DNA from: Parasponia andersonii
Lineage: Eukaryota; Streptophyta; Magnoliopsida; Rosales; Cannabaceae
NCBI GenBank assembly: GCA_002914805.1
Contig: JXTB01000015.1
Coordinates: forward strand, 1,694,764 to 1,758,763
Length of the DNA: 64,000 nt
Direction of reading: 5' to 3'
Shown: positions 48,842 to 61,729 of the stretch, piece after piece
Position numbering within the stretch: position 1 is the first letter of the stretch
Layout of the letters: each line of letters begins with the position of its first letter
The notes under the pieces: model-generated
Told to the model about the DNA's origin: nothing
What the model saw: only the letters and a program-made list of their open reading frames with translations
The model's database searches: none
Translations under genes and position numbers: made by a program

Positions 48842-50007
48842 GAATCCAATTATCTCAAGAAACCAAGTCTTCAAGAATAGAGCATTATTGGGAAACTCAT
48901 AAAGCTCGAAGATGGACATCAAGAATCAAGACTCAAGATTTGTCAATAGGTTTCTATTTAACTTATAGTCTTGTACTTGATTTATTACAATGCATATAAA
49001 TTCTTTTTGAAATGGCTAACATTTTCTTCAAAAGAATTTTTAAAGACATTTTCAAACATAGTCTAAGCCTAAATTAATTATGCGTTTAAATGTTTGAAAA
49101 TTTGGTCTCAATTATTTTTCTAGCCAAAAATTCTTTTCTAGTATTATAAATAATTAGAAAATAATAAATTTCAAAATATTGACTAAAAAGAAATCAAGGA
49201 AACCAATCAATGATTTTTGGTCCAGTGGTCAACCACTTACCTTGGCTATTTGATTATTGTAGTTGAAACGTCACTATCAGACTCTAACGGCTAGTAAAAA
49301 TGGTCGACCACTTTAGAAAGTGGTCAACCACGTTTCTAGTAGATAGCTAGTAACGATGGAATATGGCTAGGTTTTGAAGACAGCTTTATATAGATCTAAG
49401 TTTGATGACTTAAAAAGCAAGAATACAAATCTACATTGATTCTCATATAGTTTCTAAGTGCAAAAGCTCTCTTTTACTCAATTTTAACTTTCAAATTTAT
49501 TTGAACCATCCCTAGAGCATCATTTGTACATTGTTATCAAATCACCTAAGCTTATCTTATATTATTTCTTTAAGAGATGATCCTTTGAGTGAGCGTTGAC
49601 TTGTATATTCGAAAAATCACTATTAAGAGATGAGGTGGGTACTGGATTCTAATCAATCCGTAATTAGGCGTAATAAAGGAATAGGTGTACCTAAAAAGAA
49701 ATCACTCCATTTGTACAAGGGTTGGTCAGACCCATAATCTTGATCCAATAGTAGAAAACTCAAGTTACGAATGGCTGGAGACATAGGCAAATCGTCATTT
49801 TTGTCGAATTTCGTAAAAATAGCATTTGCAATCTCTCTATCCATATCTCTTTAAATTATTTACTTTGAGATTATGCTTATTTATTTGCTATTTTTACTTA
49901 CTCTATTCATTATTTTCACTTTCTAGCTGTTTAATTCAAAAAGTTTTTAAAAGTTTTTAAAACCTAATTCAACCACCTTTCTTGAGTTTGTTATTCTTAG
50001 GACAACA
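48842..50007 (+). repeat. 5' LTR of the SIRE-like copia element
   Basis: Ends TTCTTAGGACAACA next to a perfect primer-binding site. The left boundary is approximate. It contains repeated TGGTCGACCA/TGGTCAACCA phrases near 49220-49335. No matching 3' LTR occurs in the window. Confidence 0.6.
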
Positions 50008-50009
50008 AT

Positions 50010-50021
50010 TGGTATCAGAGC
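50010..50021 (+). promoter_or_regulatory. Primer-binding site of the SIRE-like element
   Basis: TGGTATCAGAGC, an exact initiator-Met tRNA match, two bases after the LTR. Confidence 0.92.
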
Positions 50022-50068
50022 TTGGTACTTAAATTTCTAAAAATTTAACCGTTTTTAAGATAGCTAAT

Positions 50069-51103
50069 CCAAGCAATTTTTCTTTTCAATATAAGGGGTT
50101 GTAACCTTCTAAACCACTTTTTTTAAATGGAAGTGATTTTAACTACTGGAAAAGTCGTATAGACACATATCTTAAATCCATAGATTTTGATTTATGGTAT
50201 ATTATCATAAAAGGTCCATTAAAAATTACAAATATTGTCCATAGAGTAGGAGTAGAAAAAGACATTGAGGAATATGATGAAAAAGATAAAATCACTTTCA
50301 CCAAAAATAGAAAAGCTAGAAACATTCTTATGTGTGGTCTAGATAGAAATGTATATAATAATTTTGAAAAAGCTAAGGATGCTCATGAATTATAGAATAT
50401 ACTTGAAATGTCTTATCAAGGAACTAGTTCCATGAAGGAAACTAGAATAAATTCTTTCACAAGAAACTATGAGTTGTTCACAATGGAAAAAGATGAATCT
50501 ATTTCTCAAATATTTACTAGATTTACTTATATTATTAACTCTATTGATCCTTTAGGAAAAACTTTTCCAAATGGTGAGTTAGTGAGCAAGATTCTTAGAA
50601 GCTTTTCTCAAGTATATAGAAACAAGGTAGTAGCCATCTAAGAAGTAAAAGATCTTAGCAAATTTCCTCTTGAAGAATTTATGGGTTCTCTTATGACCCC
50701 TGAAATCCTCGTGAAAGAAACAAGTGAAGATGAAGGGAAAGAAAAGAAAAAGAAAGGGATTGCTCTTAAAGCATCGATGTTAGAAAGCAATAAGGAGGAA
50801 GAAGAACTTGCAGATAGTGAGTTAGAAGACATTACTATTTTCACTAAAAGATACAAGAAGTACTTGAACTTTAAAAAGAAGAATATCAAGAAGAATACCA
50901 AAGGCAATGACTATCGAGATAAGAAAGGAAAGGATGATCCTATAACTTACTTTGAATGTAAAAAGCCTGGAAACATGAAGAACAAATATCTCTTAAGAAG
51001 AAAAATGAAGAAGAAGGTAATGAGGCCACTTGGGATGGTAGTGATGAAAAAGAATCCGATGGAGAAGAACAAAAAGAAATTGCCAACATGTATTTTATGG
51101 TAA
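50069..51103 (+). pseudogene. SIRE-like copia gag
   Basis: FNYWKSRIDTYLKSIDFDLW near 50140 and the following helices (KETRINSFTRNYELFTM, ESISQIFTRFTYIIN) give a UBN2/DUF4219-type capsid as in SIRE/Maximus elements. A Lys/Glu-rich linker and a partial knuckle (FECKKPGNM) end it near 51000. Stops lie at about 50094, 50393 and 50640. No clear ATG remains at the expected start. Confidence 0.82.
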
Positions 51104-51353
51104 TGAAAAATAAGGTATTGGGTATAAATCTTCCATAAAACAAAAATACCTCAAAAATTATTTTGTGAAAGCTAGTACAAATAACACAAAATACACTTGC
51201 ACTTATTGCAATCAAGATACACACACTAGTTTTTTATGTTTTGTAAATAAAAATACTTATTTTGCTGGAAAACTATCTTAGGTACTAAAAAAATCTCAAA
51301 TAAACACTCAAGGACCCAAATTAGTATGGGTATCAAAAACCAAAGTTAGATTC

Positions 51354-52493
51354 TTGAAGCGTTTTTGGTTCTTGGATAGTAGTTGTTCCAAACATATGAC
51401 CAGAGACTATTCATTGCTCTCATCATTTACTAGAAGAACTGGAGGACATATTACTTTTAGAGACAATGCTAAAGGCAAAATCTTAGGTATAGGCAATATT
51501 GGTACTACTCTCTCACCCGTTATAAAGATAGTCTTAAACACAATTTACTTAGTATAAGTCAACTTTGTGATAAAGGTTATCGAATTATTTTTTAGCCTTC
51601 TAAATACTTGATTGAGGATACTTATTCAAAAAAAATCATTTTTAAAGGAGAAAGAAAAGATAATGTGTATACTATTGATCTGAAAAATATTTTAATCAAG
51701 ACGAATGCTTTTTGGTTTTAAAAGATAACTCTTGGCTTTAGCATAGAAGACTTGGACATGCTAGCATGGGTACTATTTATAAACTTTCAAAGAAAAACCT
51801 TGTAAGTAGTTTACCAAGTTTACTTTTTGAACAAGGCAAAGTTTGTGATGTATGTCAATTTGGAAAACAAATAAAAAGTCCTTTTAAATCCAAAAACATT
51901 ATTTCTACTTCTAGACCTTTGCAACTTCTTCACATGATTAAGAGTTGCTAGTCTTAGTGGAAAACACTATGCATTTGTTATAGTTGATGATTTTTCTAGA
52001 TTATCTTGCGTTCTAGTTTTTGCTCATAAAAATGATATTTTGAATGTACATACTATCTTTTGAAAAAAGGTGCAAAATAAAAAAAAAAGGCTATATCATC
52101 AAATCTATTCAAAGTGATCATGGTTGTAAGTTTGAAAATGATGAAATGGATGTTTTCTGGTATAAAAATGATTTTGATCATAGTTTTTCAGCACTTAGAG
52201 CTCCATACAAAATGGAGTAGTTGAAAGAAAATATAGAACCTTATAAGAAATGGCAAGAAGTATGTCAAATAAAAATAATTTGCTAAAATATTTTTAGGCC
52301 GAAACAGTAAGTACTACTTATAATATTGTGAATAGAGTCATGATAATGCTAACTTTGAACAAGACACTTTATGAGCTTTGAAAAGGCAGAAAATCCAATA
52401 TTGATTATTTTAAAGTTTTTTTTTGTAAATATTTTATTTTAAATAATAAAAATAATTTGGAAAAGTTTGATTCAAAATCTGATGTTGGTATTT
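51354..52493 (+). pseudogene. SIRE-like protease and integrase, degenerate
   Basis: WFLDSSCSKHMTRDYSLLSS matches the SIRE protease loop, except that the active-site glycine (DSG) is serine. GAG-pre-integrase (RLGHASMGTIYKLSK, VCDVCQFGKQ) is at 51740-51950. The integrase core is badly frameshifted but keeps QSDHG near 52115. It ends at KFDSKSDVG, where a solo LTR interrupts the IFLGYS motif. Confidence 0.82.
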
Positions 52494-53882
52494 GATAACT
52501 CCGTCAAAATAGAGTATTTATGTTCTTTTTCTTATTTTTTTGTGTGTTTTTGTGTAATTTTAGTTTAATTTAGGTTATTTATAGTTAATTTGTTTTTTAG
52601 TATTTAGATATAATTTTATTTAATTTTATTATATTTAGCTATTTAATTTAATTTAGTTTAAGATAATATAGTTTTATTAAATTTGGATTATAGTTTTATT
52701 TTATTTATATTATAATTTAGGTGTAATTTGAATTTTGATATAGAATAATTTTAATTTTGGAAAATGGAGGCCCAATAGCACGAGTGTGGAAGAAGAGCTT
52801 GTGCTCATTTCCGGTCATTCGATCGAGCACCAGGCCATTTGGTGTGCATGTGGAGTGCTTGTGGGCTGACAGGCGAATAAGAGCCAGGGAACAACTGGGG
52901 CTTGCATCGTTAGCAGCTTTCAATCCATGTCGGATCCGGTGCTTCTTGTGCTCTTACAACTGGTCATTCATCCACTTACACCGCACCACCTCAGCTGATA
53001 GACTTTGACCTTTTCTTTAGCCAATAAGACTTCGTTTAAGTGTCATGCTCACAAGATTTATACCATACGGGATTATTTCTAAAGGCTCAGAAAACACAGA
53101 AACGTGAGGAAGAGAGAGAGGAAATTATAAGAGTTTTATGACCAATTAGATTTCATATTTGGAAATGTGGATACTTGTACAACACCCAATTTCTGCCATA
53201 AATAGCTAGAACGTGAGGAGAAAAATACACACCAATTTTGAGAGAAAAAGTTCAACTGTTTTTAGAGAGAATATGTTAGATGAGTTCAATGTTGTTTTCT
53301 ACCCTTGATTCTTGAGACTGCTTCAATGCTTATATATTTGATTTGTTAAATTCTTCAATATTTTTATTTTCAATATACTATTTTCTAATTTCTCATATAA
53401 ATTTAGTCATGCTTTCTTTATCTGGTGCTTTAAACTAGATCATAATTATATTTGTTTTATTAGTTGATCTTTTATTGCAATATTGTTCCTGTGATATATT
53501 GTCAATCTTAGATAACTAATAAGATGAATTATTTTGCAAATAATTAGAAGAATTTCTCATATTGAATACTTTAGGTTAATATCTGTTCTTAAGTGCTATA
53601 TTTTCTGGTTATGTGTTTGGGATGTGAAACATATAATTGAATAATAAATAGGAATCAAAGTTAGTAACAGTTGAATGAACAAGTAAGTGAGTCTTAAAGC
53701 CTTGATTTTCTTATATTGGTATTTTCACTTATTATTTCTTGGGTTATTATTTTAATTTATTGCTCAGATAATTTTTGTTTTCATTTTTTTGTTATCTTTT
53801 TATTGTTGATTTACTTTTTTGTGGGATCGATACCTTAATCTATACTGCGATAGCCGCAAGTATATTTTGAGCATAGACAATA
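52494..53882. mobile_element. Solo LTR-like insertion (1.39 kb), unclassified
   Basis: Splits the integrase C-terminal GIFLGYS motif of the SIRE-like element and is flanked by TATTT on both sides (52489-52493 and 53883-53887). It starts (T)GATAACTCCG and ends near GGGATCGATACC...GCATAGACAATA, like some Ty3 LTRs. A GC-richer core at 52760-53000 lies in AT-rich ends. No protein is encoded. Confidence 0.6.
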
Positions 53883-53884
53883 TA

Positions 53885-54790
53885 TTTCTTGGATATTCTA
53901 CTACTAGTAAAGCTTAACATTAGTAGTAAAAGAATCTATACATTTTATTTCTTACGAGTCTAACACTCTCTATGAGGAGAGAAATATAAATGATGATGAT
54001 TTTAGGTATGGAACAAAGCTTAAATGAATTAAGTGTCAATAAAAGATCAAATGAAGAAGAAGCTACTTAAGAAGTGTGATCTTGAATATTCAAAACTAAT
54101 AAAGACACCAATGAGCTCATCAATCATACTTAACAAAGATGAAAGTGGTAGATATTACTAAATATCGAGGTATGATTGGATCCTTACTTTATCTTTTCAT
54201 AAATAGACTAGATATAATGTTTAGTATTTGTCTTTGTACTAAATATCAATCTAATCTTAAGGAATCTTATCTTAGTGCAGTTAAATGTATTCTAAAATAT
54301 TTATATGGTACTATGAATATAAGATTATGATATCCAAAAGACACACACTTTGATATTAAAAGTTATTTGGATGCAGAATTTGTCGGTTGTAAGGCCGATA
54401 GAAAGAGCACAAGTCGTACTTGTCACTTTTTAGGATACTTGCTAGTTTCTTTGTTTAGCAACAAAAAAAAGTTAGTTGCTCTTTCTACCACTGAAATAGA
54501 ATATATCTTTGCAGTCAGTTGTTGCACACAAGTTTTATGGATGAAACAAGTACTTTTGGATTTTGGTATGAAATAGTACATATGCCTATTAAATGTGATA
54601 ATACTAGTGCTATCAACTTATCCAAAAATTCTTGTCTACATTCACGAGCTAAGAAAATTGATATAAGATACTATTTCCTCCATGATCACATGCAAAAGGG
54701 TGATATTTCTTTTGAATTTATTTCTACTGAAAAATAATTAGTGGATATTTTTACAAAACCTCTTTGTGAAGGTCGTCTTAATATGATTAG
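53885..54790 (+). pseudogene. SIRE-like integrase end fused to RNase H, RT deleted
   Basis: After the solo LTR the copia sequence resumes with LGYSTTSKA and the SIHFISYESN region. Near 54060 it jumps to LKKCDLEYSKLIKTPMSSS, the end of RT, so the RT palm including YVDD is deleted. RNase H follows: ITKYRGMIGSLLYL, DAEFVGCKADRKSTSRTCHF, LSTTEIEYIFAVSCCTQ and VDIFTKPLCEGR, with a stop inside. Confidence 0.87.
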
Positions 54791-55381
54791 GAGATAACTT
54801 GGCATGCTTGATTTTAATGAAATCTCCTGATTATGTTTTCTTGCTTTCTCTTGTTCTCTTTGTTATTCATCCTTTAGTCTTTGTCCCATCTCACTTTTGC
54901 ATGATAATTTGTGCTTCCTTGACCAAATTTGAATTTTTTTCCAAAATTTGGTCAATCATTTTCGTTTCAGGTCAACCAGAACTGTGTTTTGTTCAAAATT
55001 ATTGCATTTTCCCTTAGACATTTATGTTATTACACTTCTAGCTCGTGCAACAGCACAATTTTTGTTTTTTATTTCATAAATGGTCGACCAATTTTAAAAA
55101 TGGTCAACCACTTTTTTCGTCGGCCAGCTTTTCAACCTAACCTGAGACAACTTTTAAGTGTCGTTTCATGTTTTCTTTCTCATTTTTCCCGCTCAAAACC
55201 TCTCTCTCTCTTTGTCAAAAATGCTGAACCTTCATCCCCTCATCTTCTAATCTTGATCTCTTCTCAAATTTCACTTAAACTCTACTCAAACCCTAATTTT
55301 TCCTCTCTATATTTGTGAAAAATCTACTCCTATTCGCCTCCTTATTCCATCAATCTATGGGTCTCTCTTCCAAAGTTCATC
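54791..55381 (+). other. SIRE-like spacer between pol and the extra ORF
   Basis: T-rich, no convincing gene. Contains TGGTCGACCA and TGGTCAACCA near 55081-55110, the same phrases as in the 5' LTR. Confidence 0.45.
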
Positions 55382-56155
55382 ATGCCACGTAAAACATGAG
55401 CAAAGAAGAGATCTAGGAAGCATGTGATCGATGAAGAGGATAAAAGACTGTCAAAACCAAAGTTTGTTACTCCTCTTTTTACTTGTACCAAAAACAATAG
55501 AGGAATTCAAAAATATCTATTCTAAGAGAGCAATTATGAATGGAAGACCAATTAATTGTGTTTCTATGGAAAAATTGCGAAATTGAAGATAACTCTTTCA
55601 TCATATGGGATGGGTCTCTTTTGCTAGCATTACTGAATTTACATATCTTAGACTAGTTAGGGGATTTTATGCTACTTTAAAGCCTAAGAGAGATGTCCAT
55701 GGGATTACTTACACCATTAGAGGAAAGGAAATTGATATGAATATTAGTGATCTTTGTGAAATCCTTGAGATACAAAATGAAGGTGTTCATCTAATAGACC
55801 TTATAGGAGATTTCAATTCGGTCATGGCTTTAATGAAACTCACTAGAAATGGAAACTATTTACACTAGGGGTATCGCAAACTCCTTGAGTGTTCGTAGCC
55901 ATCTCCTTTACCATTTTCTCACCTATAACATTATTCCCCATACCAGTCATCAAAAGAAAGTTTGTCTTCTAACATCTTCTTGATTGATTTCATTCTTGTG
56001 GGGAGATCTATCAATTTAGGCTTTATCCTTATGAGTCATATGAGAGAAGCTGGAATTAGGAAGTCAAGTTGCTTTCCTTAAGGGATGTTGGTTACCAAGG
56101 TGTTCAACCACTTTGAAATCCTACTCCATAATGTGTCATTGAAAGAAGCACATCT
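55382..56155 (+). pseudogene. SIRE-like extra ORF downstream of pol, 5' part
   Basis: ATG at 55382 begins a basic N-terminus (MPRKT, stop, AKKRSRKHVIDEE). After frame changes, 55605-55868 encodes MGWVSFASITEFTYLRLVRG and YTIRGKEIDMNISDLCEIL, and further downstream IDFILVGRSINLGFILMSHM and GMLVTKVFNHF. This resembles the plant 'putative transposon protein' domain (PF20167). SIRE elements often carry an extra, envelope-like ORF here. No membrane segment is evident. It is cut by a solo LTR at 56161 and disabled by stops. Function is unknown. Confidence 0.65.
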
Positions 56156-56160
56156 GTCTC

Positions 56161-57825
56161 TGTTGAGAATATGCCCTAGAAAGCAGTTTTTTTATTTGGC
56201 ATTTTAAACAATATTTATTGGATTTAAGTGCTATCTATTTGTTATTAATAAATTCCATATTATGTTCCAATAATATACATGTGATATTTATATTTTCTAT
56301 TATGCAAACGTCTAAAAGTTTCCATGACTAATAATGAGTAATAAATAATTATTTGTGTGAAGTATTCACATGTGGGAGAATAAATTATTTATTTCATTAT
56401 GTCTAAATTAAAAGTTCACATTCTGCAAATAAAGATGGAATACTTTATTTTGCTATAGAATGTAGTATTGTCTATTTCAACAGGATTGATGAAATCTCCA
56501 ATTATCGAAGTGTCTGACTTCGGATAGAAACACTAGTGCGTTATAAGAAAATTATAAGTGCATTGAACTAGACCAAGTGAAAATAGAATTTGAGGTTAAG
56601 TGCCGTAACTCAATATTCTATCTTTCACTAATCTAGTACTATTGTAAGATTATATTAATCCTAGTGATTGTCAAACTTGCTTTCATGAGTTTTATCTTTT
56701 TGACTTACTAAAGGACTAGTTCCGATTATATGGTTCGAACTCCGGTATCTTGGAAGATAAGATTTGTGAATTGACAAGAACGTCTTTCATAATTTGGACA
56801 CCATGCATATAATGTTACTTTGAGTTTTTTCAAGGACTTGGATAATAAAAAACCAGGTGCCAGGTATTCACTTTGTGAATTTGACTATATTTGTATGGGC
56901 AGTTACAAACACCGTAGTCAATTATTATCCATTAGATGAAAAATGACAACTCAAAGGTAAATATATACTAGAGGGATAATACGGTAATTTCACCTCACTA
57001 GTACGGCATTGCATCGGGGGTATATCTGTAGGTATAGTATATGCTAAATGGATCAAGTTAATTAAAGTGTTAATTAGCTTCACATAAAATATATGACATT
57101 TAGTCTAAGAGTACAATATTGGGCCTATAGTGGAGTGCCCCAATATTAATGGACATAGCCCAGTCATAATTAAGAGTTAATGATGATTATGGGTAGTTGG
57201 CCTATTGGAGATTAGACTATCTGGATCTATAAGGTCCCTTGTCTAGCTCACACAAACCCAATAACTAATTGAATGGTCAGTTAAGCCCAATAAGCCCATT
57301 AGGGTTTACATCTCTTTAAATACTTAAGAGAAAAGTTCTCCTAGGTAACTCTAAGGGTGGTACACACCACTCATGCACAATAACTGTGCATTTTTGTGTG
57401 ACAGAGAGAAAAAGAGAGAGGGAGAGACGAGCCGCCGCGGGAGAAGTCCCGTGTTTGTTTATGGCCGCTAAGGGAGAGATACCCATGGTCGTAGACGTGC
57501 ACTCAAGGAGAAGGAAGATCATCTTCTGGATCGTTCGCTCATCTCTCATTAGGAATCTAAAAGGTGCCCATACACTAGATCATTCAACGGGCTCTAGAGA
57601 ATAGATGAGAAGGCTCAATGATTGTGAAGCGCTTCCAGGTTTAAACTAAACCAAGATCCATGAATTGATTTATGTTAGATCAACGATCCTATGTTTTTGT
57701 TTTGTAAAATTTCAAGAAAATTTTAAAATATCTATTCCGCTGCATTCTTGATTTGTTTACAAAACTGCGGAAATCGTATTCGGAAAAATCATTTTTCAAA
57801 ATTTATTTATTCAAAATTTCTAACA
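56161..57825 (+). mobile_element. Solo copia LTR (1.66 kb)
   Basis: Begins TGTTGAGAATATGCCC, ends TTTCTAACA, and is flanked by GTCTC (56156-56160) and GCCTC (57826-57830), four of five identical. Its first part matches 41960-42646 in reverse. It includes a CCGCTGC phrase near the 3' end, as in copia LTRs. No internal region remains. Confidence 0.78.
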
Positions 57826-57830
57826 GCCTC

Positions 57831-58062
57831 CCTGTAACAAAGTAGTTATTGATGGTATGCATTGGCATTTTGATGCCAAAACTTGCAATTGGTCTTACAA
57901 GGGAAAGACATACCCGGTGAGCAAAGAGAGGGTGGTGCCCATGACGATGATGAAGGTGATCTTGGTGGTAACTAAGATGGTGGAACTTCCACCACTTAAG
58001 AAGCTCCATCATCAAATGGATACTTTCGTTGAAGACTTCAATACATTCAGCGAAGCTTAAGA
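57831..58062 (+). pseudogene. SIRE-like extra ORF, 3' part
   Basis: Continuation of the interrupted extra ORF: the frame from 57857 (MHWHFDAKTCNWSYKGKTYP) runs 67 codons to a stop at 58060. It is then truncated by the chromovirus inserted at 58115. I do not recognise a domain in this part. Confidence 0.5.
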
Positions 58063-58114
58063 AAGTTAAATGCAAGAACTTCATGCCTCGCACTAAGCTA
58101 GCTTTGACCACCTC

Positions 58115-60940
58115 TGTAATATTATGTAAATCTAGATTAAAAAGAAATGTCAATTTATAGTTTTGTCTTATAAGGTCAAAGTAAAAGATTGGTCAATTTT
58201 TTTTAAAATGTTACTATTCATAATTAAATTAAAGAAATACTTTTTAATGAAGATTTATTTTACGTTATAATTAAAATTAAGTCTCAAAATAGAAATTAAA
58301 TTCATACACTTCATAAAAATAAAACTGCACTCAATTTTGGTCAAATAATTAAATTCTTGAAAGTAAGAACGTAAAATTGCTTAAAATATTTTATTGCCAT
58401 TTGGGATTCTACCACTGCCAACCAACCTCTAGTAGGAATTATTGCTTATCTGGAAAATTTAAATGAATAGAATGAGCTTATGCATAGTAAGTAAATTTCA
58501 TATATGTAATGAATGTCATACCATATGAATAGTATACTTTTAGAACCATAACTATGTATCTTTTTTTTTTTTCTCTGAAACATCTTGTTCATAAATATTT
58601 TCACTTCATAAACTTTTCATATTTAAACTCAACATAGTGTAATGCCAAATCTATCAGAAGTGATGGGCCCTAAAAGTAGTGTCATGATAAGCATATGTAA
58701 CCCTATACCTATTCAGATTCCATATAGCTATCGTACTATAATGACTAGGATTGCAGTTTAAACTTTCGTTATTAACATAGTGATTGTGAGCAAATCAGTC
58801 AGTAGCCTACACTCCTTTCAAGAACTTAACATATACTTAAAGAAAACGTTTTTCTAAAACATAGTTTTGAATACATAGTACCTTTAAAAAAAATTAATTT
58901 CATTGAAAATCATAATTTTTTTTCGTGCAATTATATATGCATATGTTCATGACATATTTGCATACTTAATGCAACTATTATTGCACAATATATAACAATA
59001 TATTAGTATGATCACAATTACATCACAAATAGTGTGTAACTTTTTGTATCAATACATAGGGTGAGATTTACTTTCCTTACGTCCTCACAAAATTTTATTT
59101 GTATTCGTAGTGAAATTTAATACACTCGACTTTGTTGTAACCACGTACCTCCTTTTATCCTTTTTTTTTTATTGATATTCATACAATAATATTCATTACA
59201 TATATTAATAAATGCTACTAGAAATATATTTATATGTCTTAAAAAAATACTCATATCATACAACTATAAAATCATATTTTATAACATGTATAACAAAAAA
59301 TTGTAAAAATTTTGACAAGTAATGCATACTTAAAGAATTTTAGATTCTAGTACACCATTTACTTTGAAACTTTATAGATAATATTATAATATAAAAATAA
59401 AGTTACAGAAAATTATTTAGAATTTTTTAATAAGTTTTAACATACTTTTACTAATTTCTAATTTATAAATTAAAATTTGATAAAAACTATTAAAGTACCA
59501 AACTATTCTTGAATTTTATAGAATTATTTCTCTAAACCCAAAAATCTCTAACTTATTTTTACACATAAAGAAAAATTAGGGATTCAAATTATACTATTAC
59601 ATAGCACATATAATTCTTAAAGTTATATTTTAAAATTCATGACAACACTTAACTTACAAAACTAAATGCTATTTCAAAAATTATAATTAATTATAAATAT
59701 TTCAAAAAATTCTAAAACAATTTTGAATCTCTTATGACATATATATTAGTGTCTACTAAAATTTTCAAGCCTGAATAAAATCAATAGGATAAGACTTCAA
59801 CAATATTATCTTGGATAAACAAAAATATTAAATTTACCCGTTACAAAGGTAATATAAAAAGAAAATTTAATAATGATTAGAAATAAAATCATGACATCAC
59901 AAAAATTTTCAGAATATGAGTTAACATATATATGAATATATTTTTAAAATTTTCAACTCTAATTAAAAATGTCTACCCTCTAAAATCATGGAACAAACTC
60001 GATAAAATTTATTTTTTAGTTTTTCTTAGGTGACAACCAATATGTATAAAAGGAGTTCTATAAAATCATAGGAGTAAGATATAAATGTAAAACTTTACAA
60101 AAATTAAATAAACATATAGAGAGAATTTTTATAAAAATTTCAGACTATAACAAAAGTTTTAACTCAAAATATCAAAGATTGAATTTGAACTTAAGTGTAG
60201 TAAAAAATACTAATGTTGAAAGACTAAGAGATCTAAGCATATCCTATTTTTTGAATCTTGAAGAAAACTTTAGAGAACTTCTTGAAATCTTTATAGACTA
60301 CCACAATTATGAGAGAAAGAGAGGTCGAAAAAAATATAGGAGGAAAGTAGACTCTAGTTATAAGATAGTGCCCTATTTATAGTCTTATTGTGTGAATGCA
60401 AAATATACTTAATATATATATATATATATATTTTAGTTAATAATAATTACACCACTTACTTAACTTTATTCTCTTTTTTTTTTATTTGTTATCTTTTGAT
60501 CACGAAATTAATTAATTTCCACTATGCTCTTCCAGTTATAAAAGTAGTACAATATTTAATAACATTATATAGATACATAATATGCAGATAACATCATCTT
60601 TACATTTAGTATCTATTTAATCAATATAATGAAAGTACCTTTCAAATAGTTAATGTATTAAACCATACCATCTTTACACTTTTCAAAAATTATATTGTTT
60701 TTTAATATTAATAATTAATTTCTTTTGCCTTAATAACTAGTGGGATATAAACTCAGAACATGTTTTGCCAACTCTACCATTAACAAAGTAATAGTATACA
60801 AATGATAAAAATAGTCCTAATATAATTTATTGTCAATTTAGCAAAGGTTGTCAATTATTCTTTTCTTTTCCCTCTTTTCTTTTTTCTTTTTTTTTTTTAA
60901 AAAAAGTTACTTTATTAAATGGAATATATATATATATATA

Positions 60941-60971
<31 letters not shown>

Positions 60972-61548
60972 ATACTTAATATATAATATGGGCTAGAATT
61001 ATTAGAAATTTTAATTTGGGTTTGCTCTTATCAAGATACATGATTTTTGAGCTAAAGCATTTGGAGTCCAAAAATAAACAAGTCATATTAACAACTTCAA
61101 TTTGGATTCTCCTATTGGGCCAAATTTAGAGCTCAATAACAAATACAATTAATTAAGTACATACCATATTAATAATGATAGTAATCATATATATCATATT
61201 ATATATCTAATCAAACTTAAATACATAAATATATACTATCTATTCTATTATCATATATTTGAAAAAAAAAATCAATACTGCTTATTCAATTAACATATTC
61301 AGAGGTTAATATTAAAATTAATTAATCAAATACTCAACACATTAAACAATAATTCTATGCATGAATTTGGAAATGCATATTTTTTCTTTTTATTAGGCAC
61401 ACATGGTTAAACTTGGATTTCATGTGTTTATTCTACTACAACCATCTTGACAAAATTCGTAAGTGCATAACTATTTAATTTATGTGATTAAATAATTTAA
61501 ATAAACATAGTAAAATTTTAGACTAAGTAACAAACTTGATATTATAAT
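58115..61548 (-). repeat. 3' LTR of the right-hand chromovirus
   Basis: TGTAATATTATGTAAATC at 58115 matches TGTAAAATTACGTAAATC at 63770, with about 19 differences over the 231 bp that can be compared. The other end is set by a CTCCTTT tract near 61555 (a polypurine tract on the minus strand). The 3.4-kb length cannot be checked against the cut partner; a further insertion inside is possible. TA microsatellites at 60413-60431 and 60925-60972. No genes. Confidence 0.6.
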
Positions 61549-61729
61549 TTTTTACTCCTTTAAAATAATTCTGTCCTTGAAATTACAACTTAACAAACAA
61601 GTTCAGATATTTAGCTTTAATCTCATCTTCACGTTCCTAAGTAGCCTCTTCTATTACATGATTTCTCTAAAGGACCTTACCAACTTAGTCTTCTTGTTGC
61701 GAAGATCTTTCTTTTTTTTTTTCTAAAAT

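Noticed and set aside
56728..56752. GGTTCGAACTCC as a tRNA T-loop
   Set aside because: No cloverleaf around it; the phrase is part of a copia LTR and recurs in altered form in the inverted copy at about 42070.
60179..60382. 67-codon charged frame
   Set aside because: Sits in the AT-rich LTR of the right-hand chromovirus and has no homology I can recognise.
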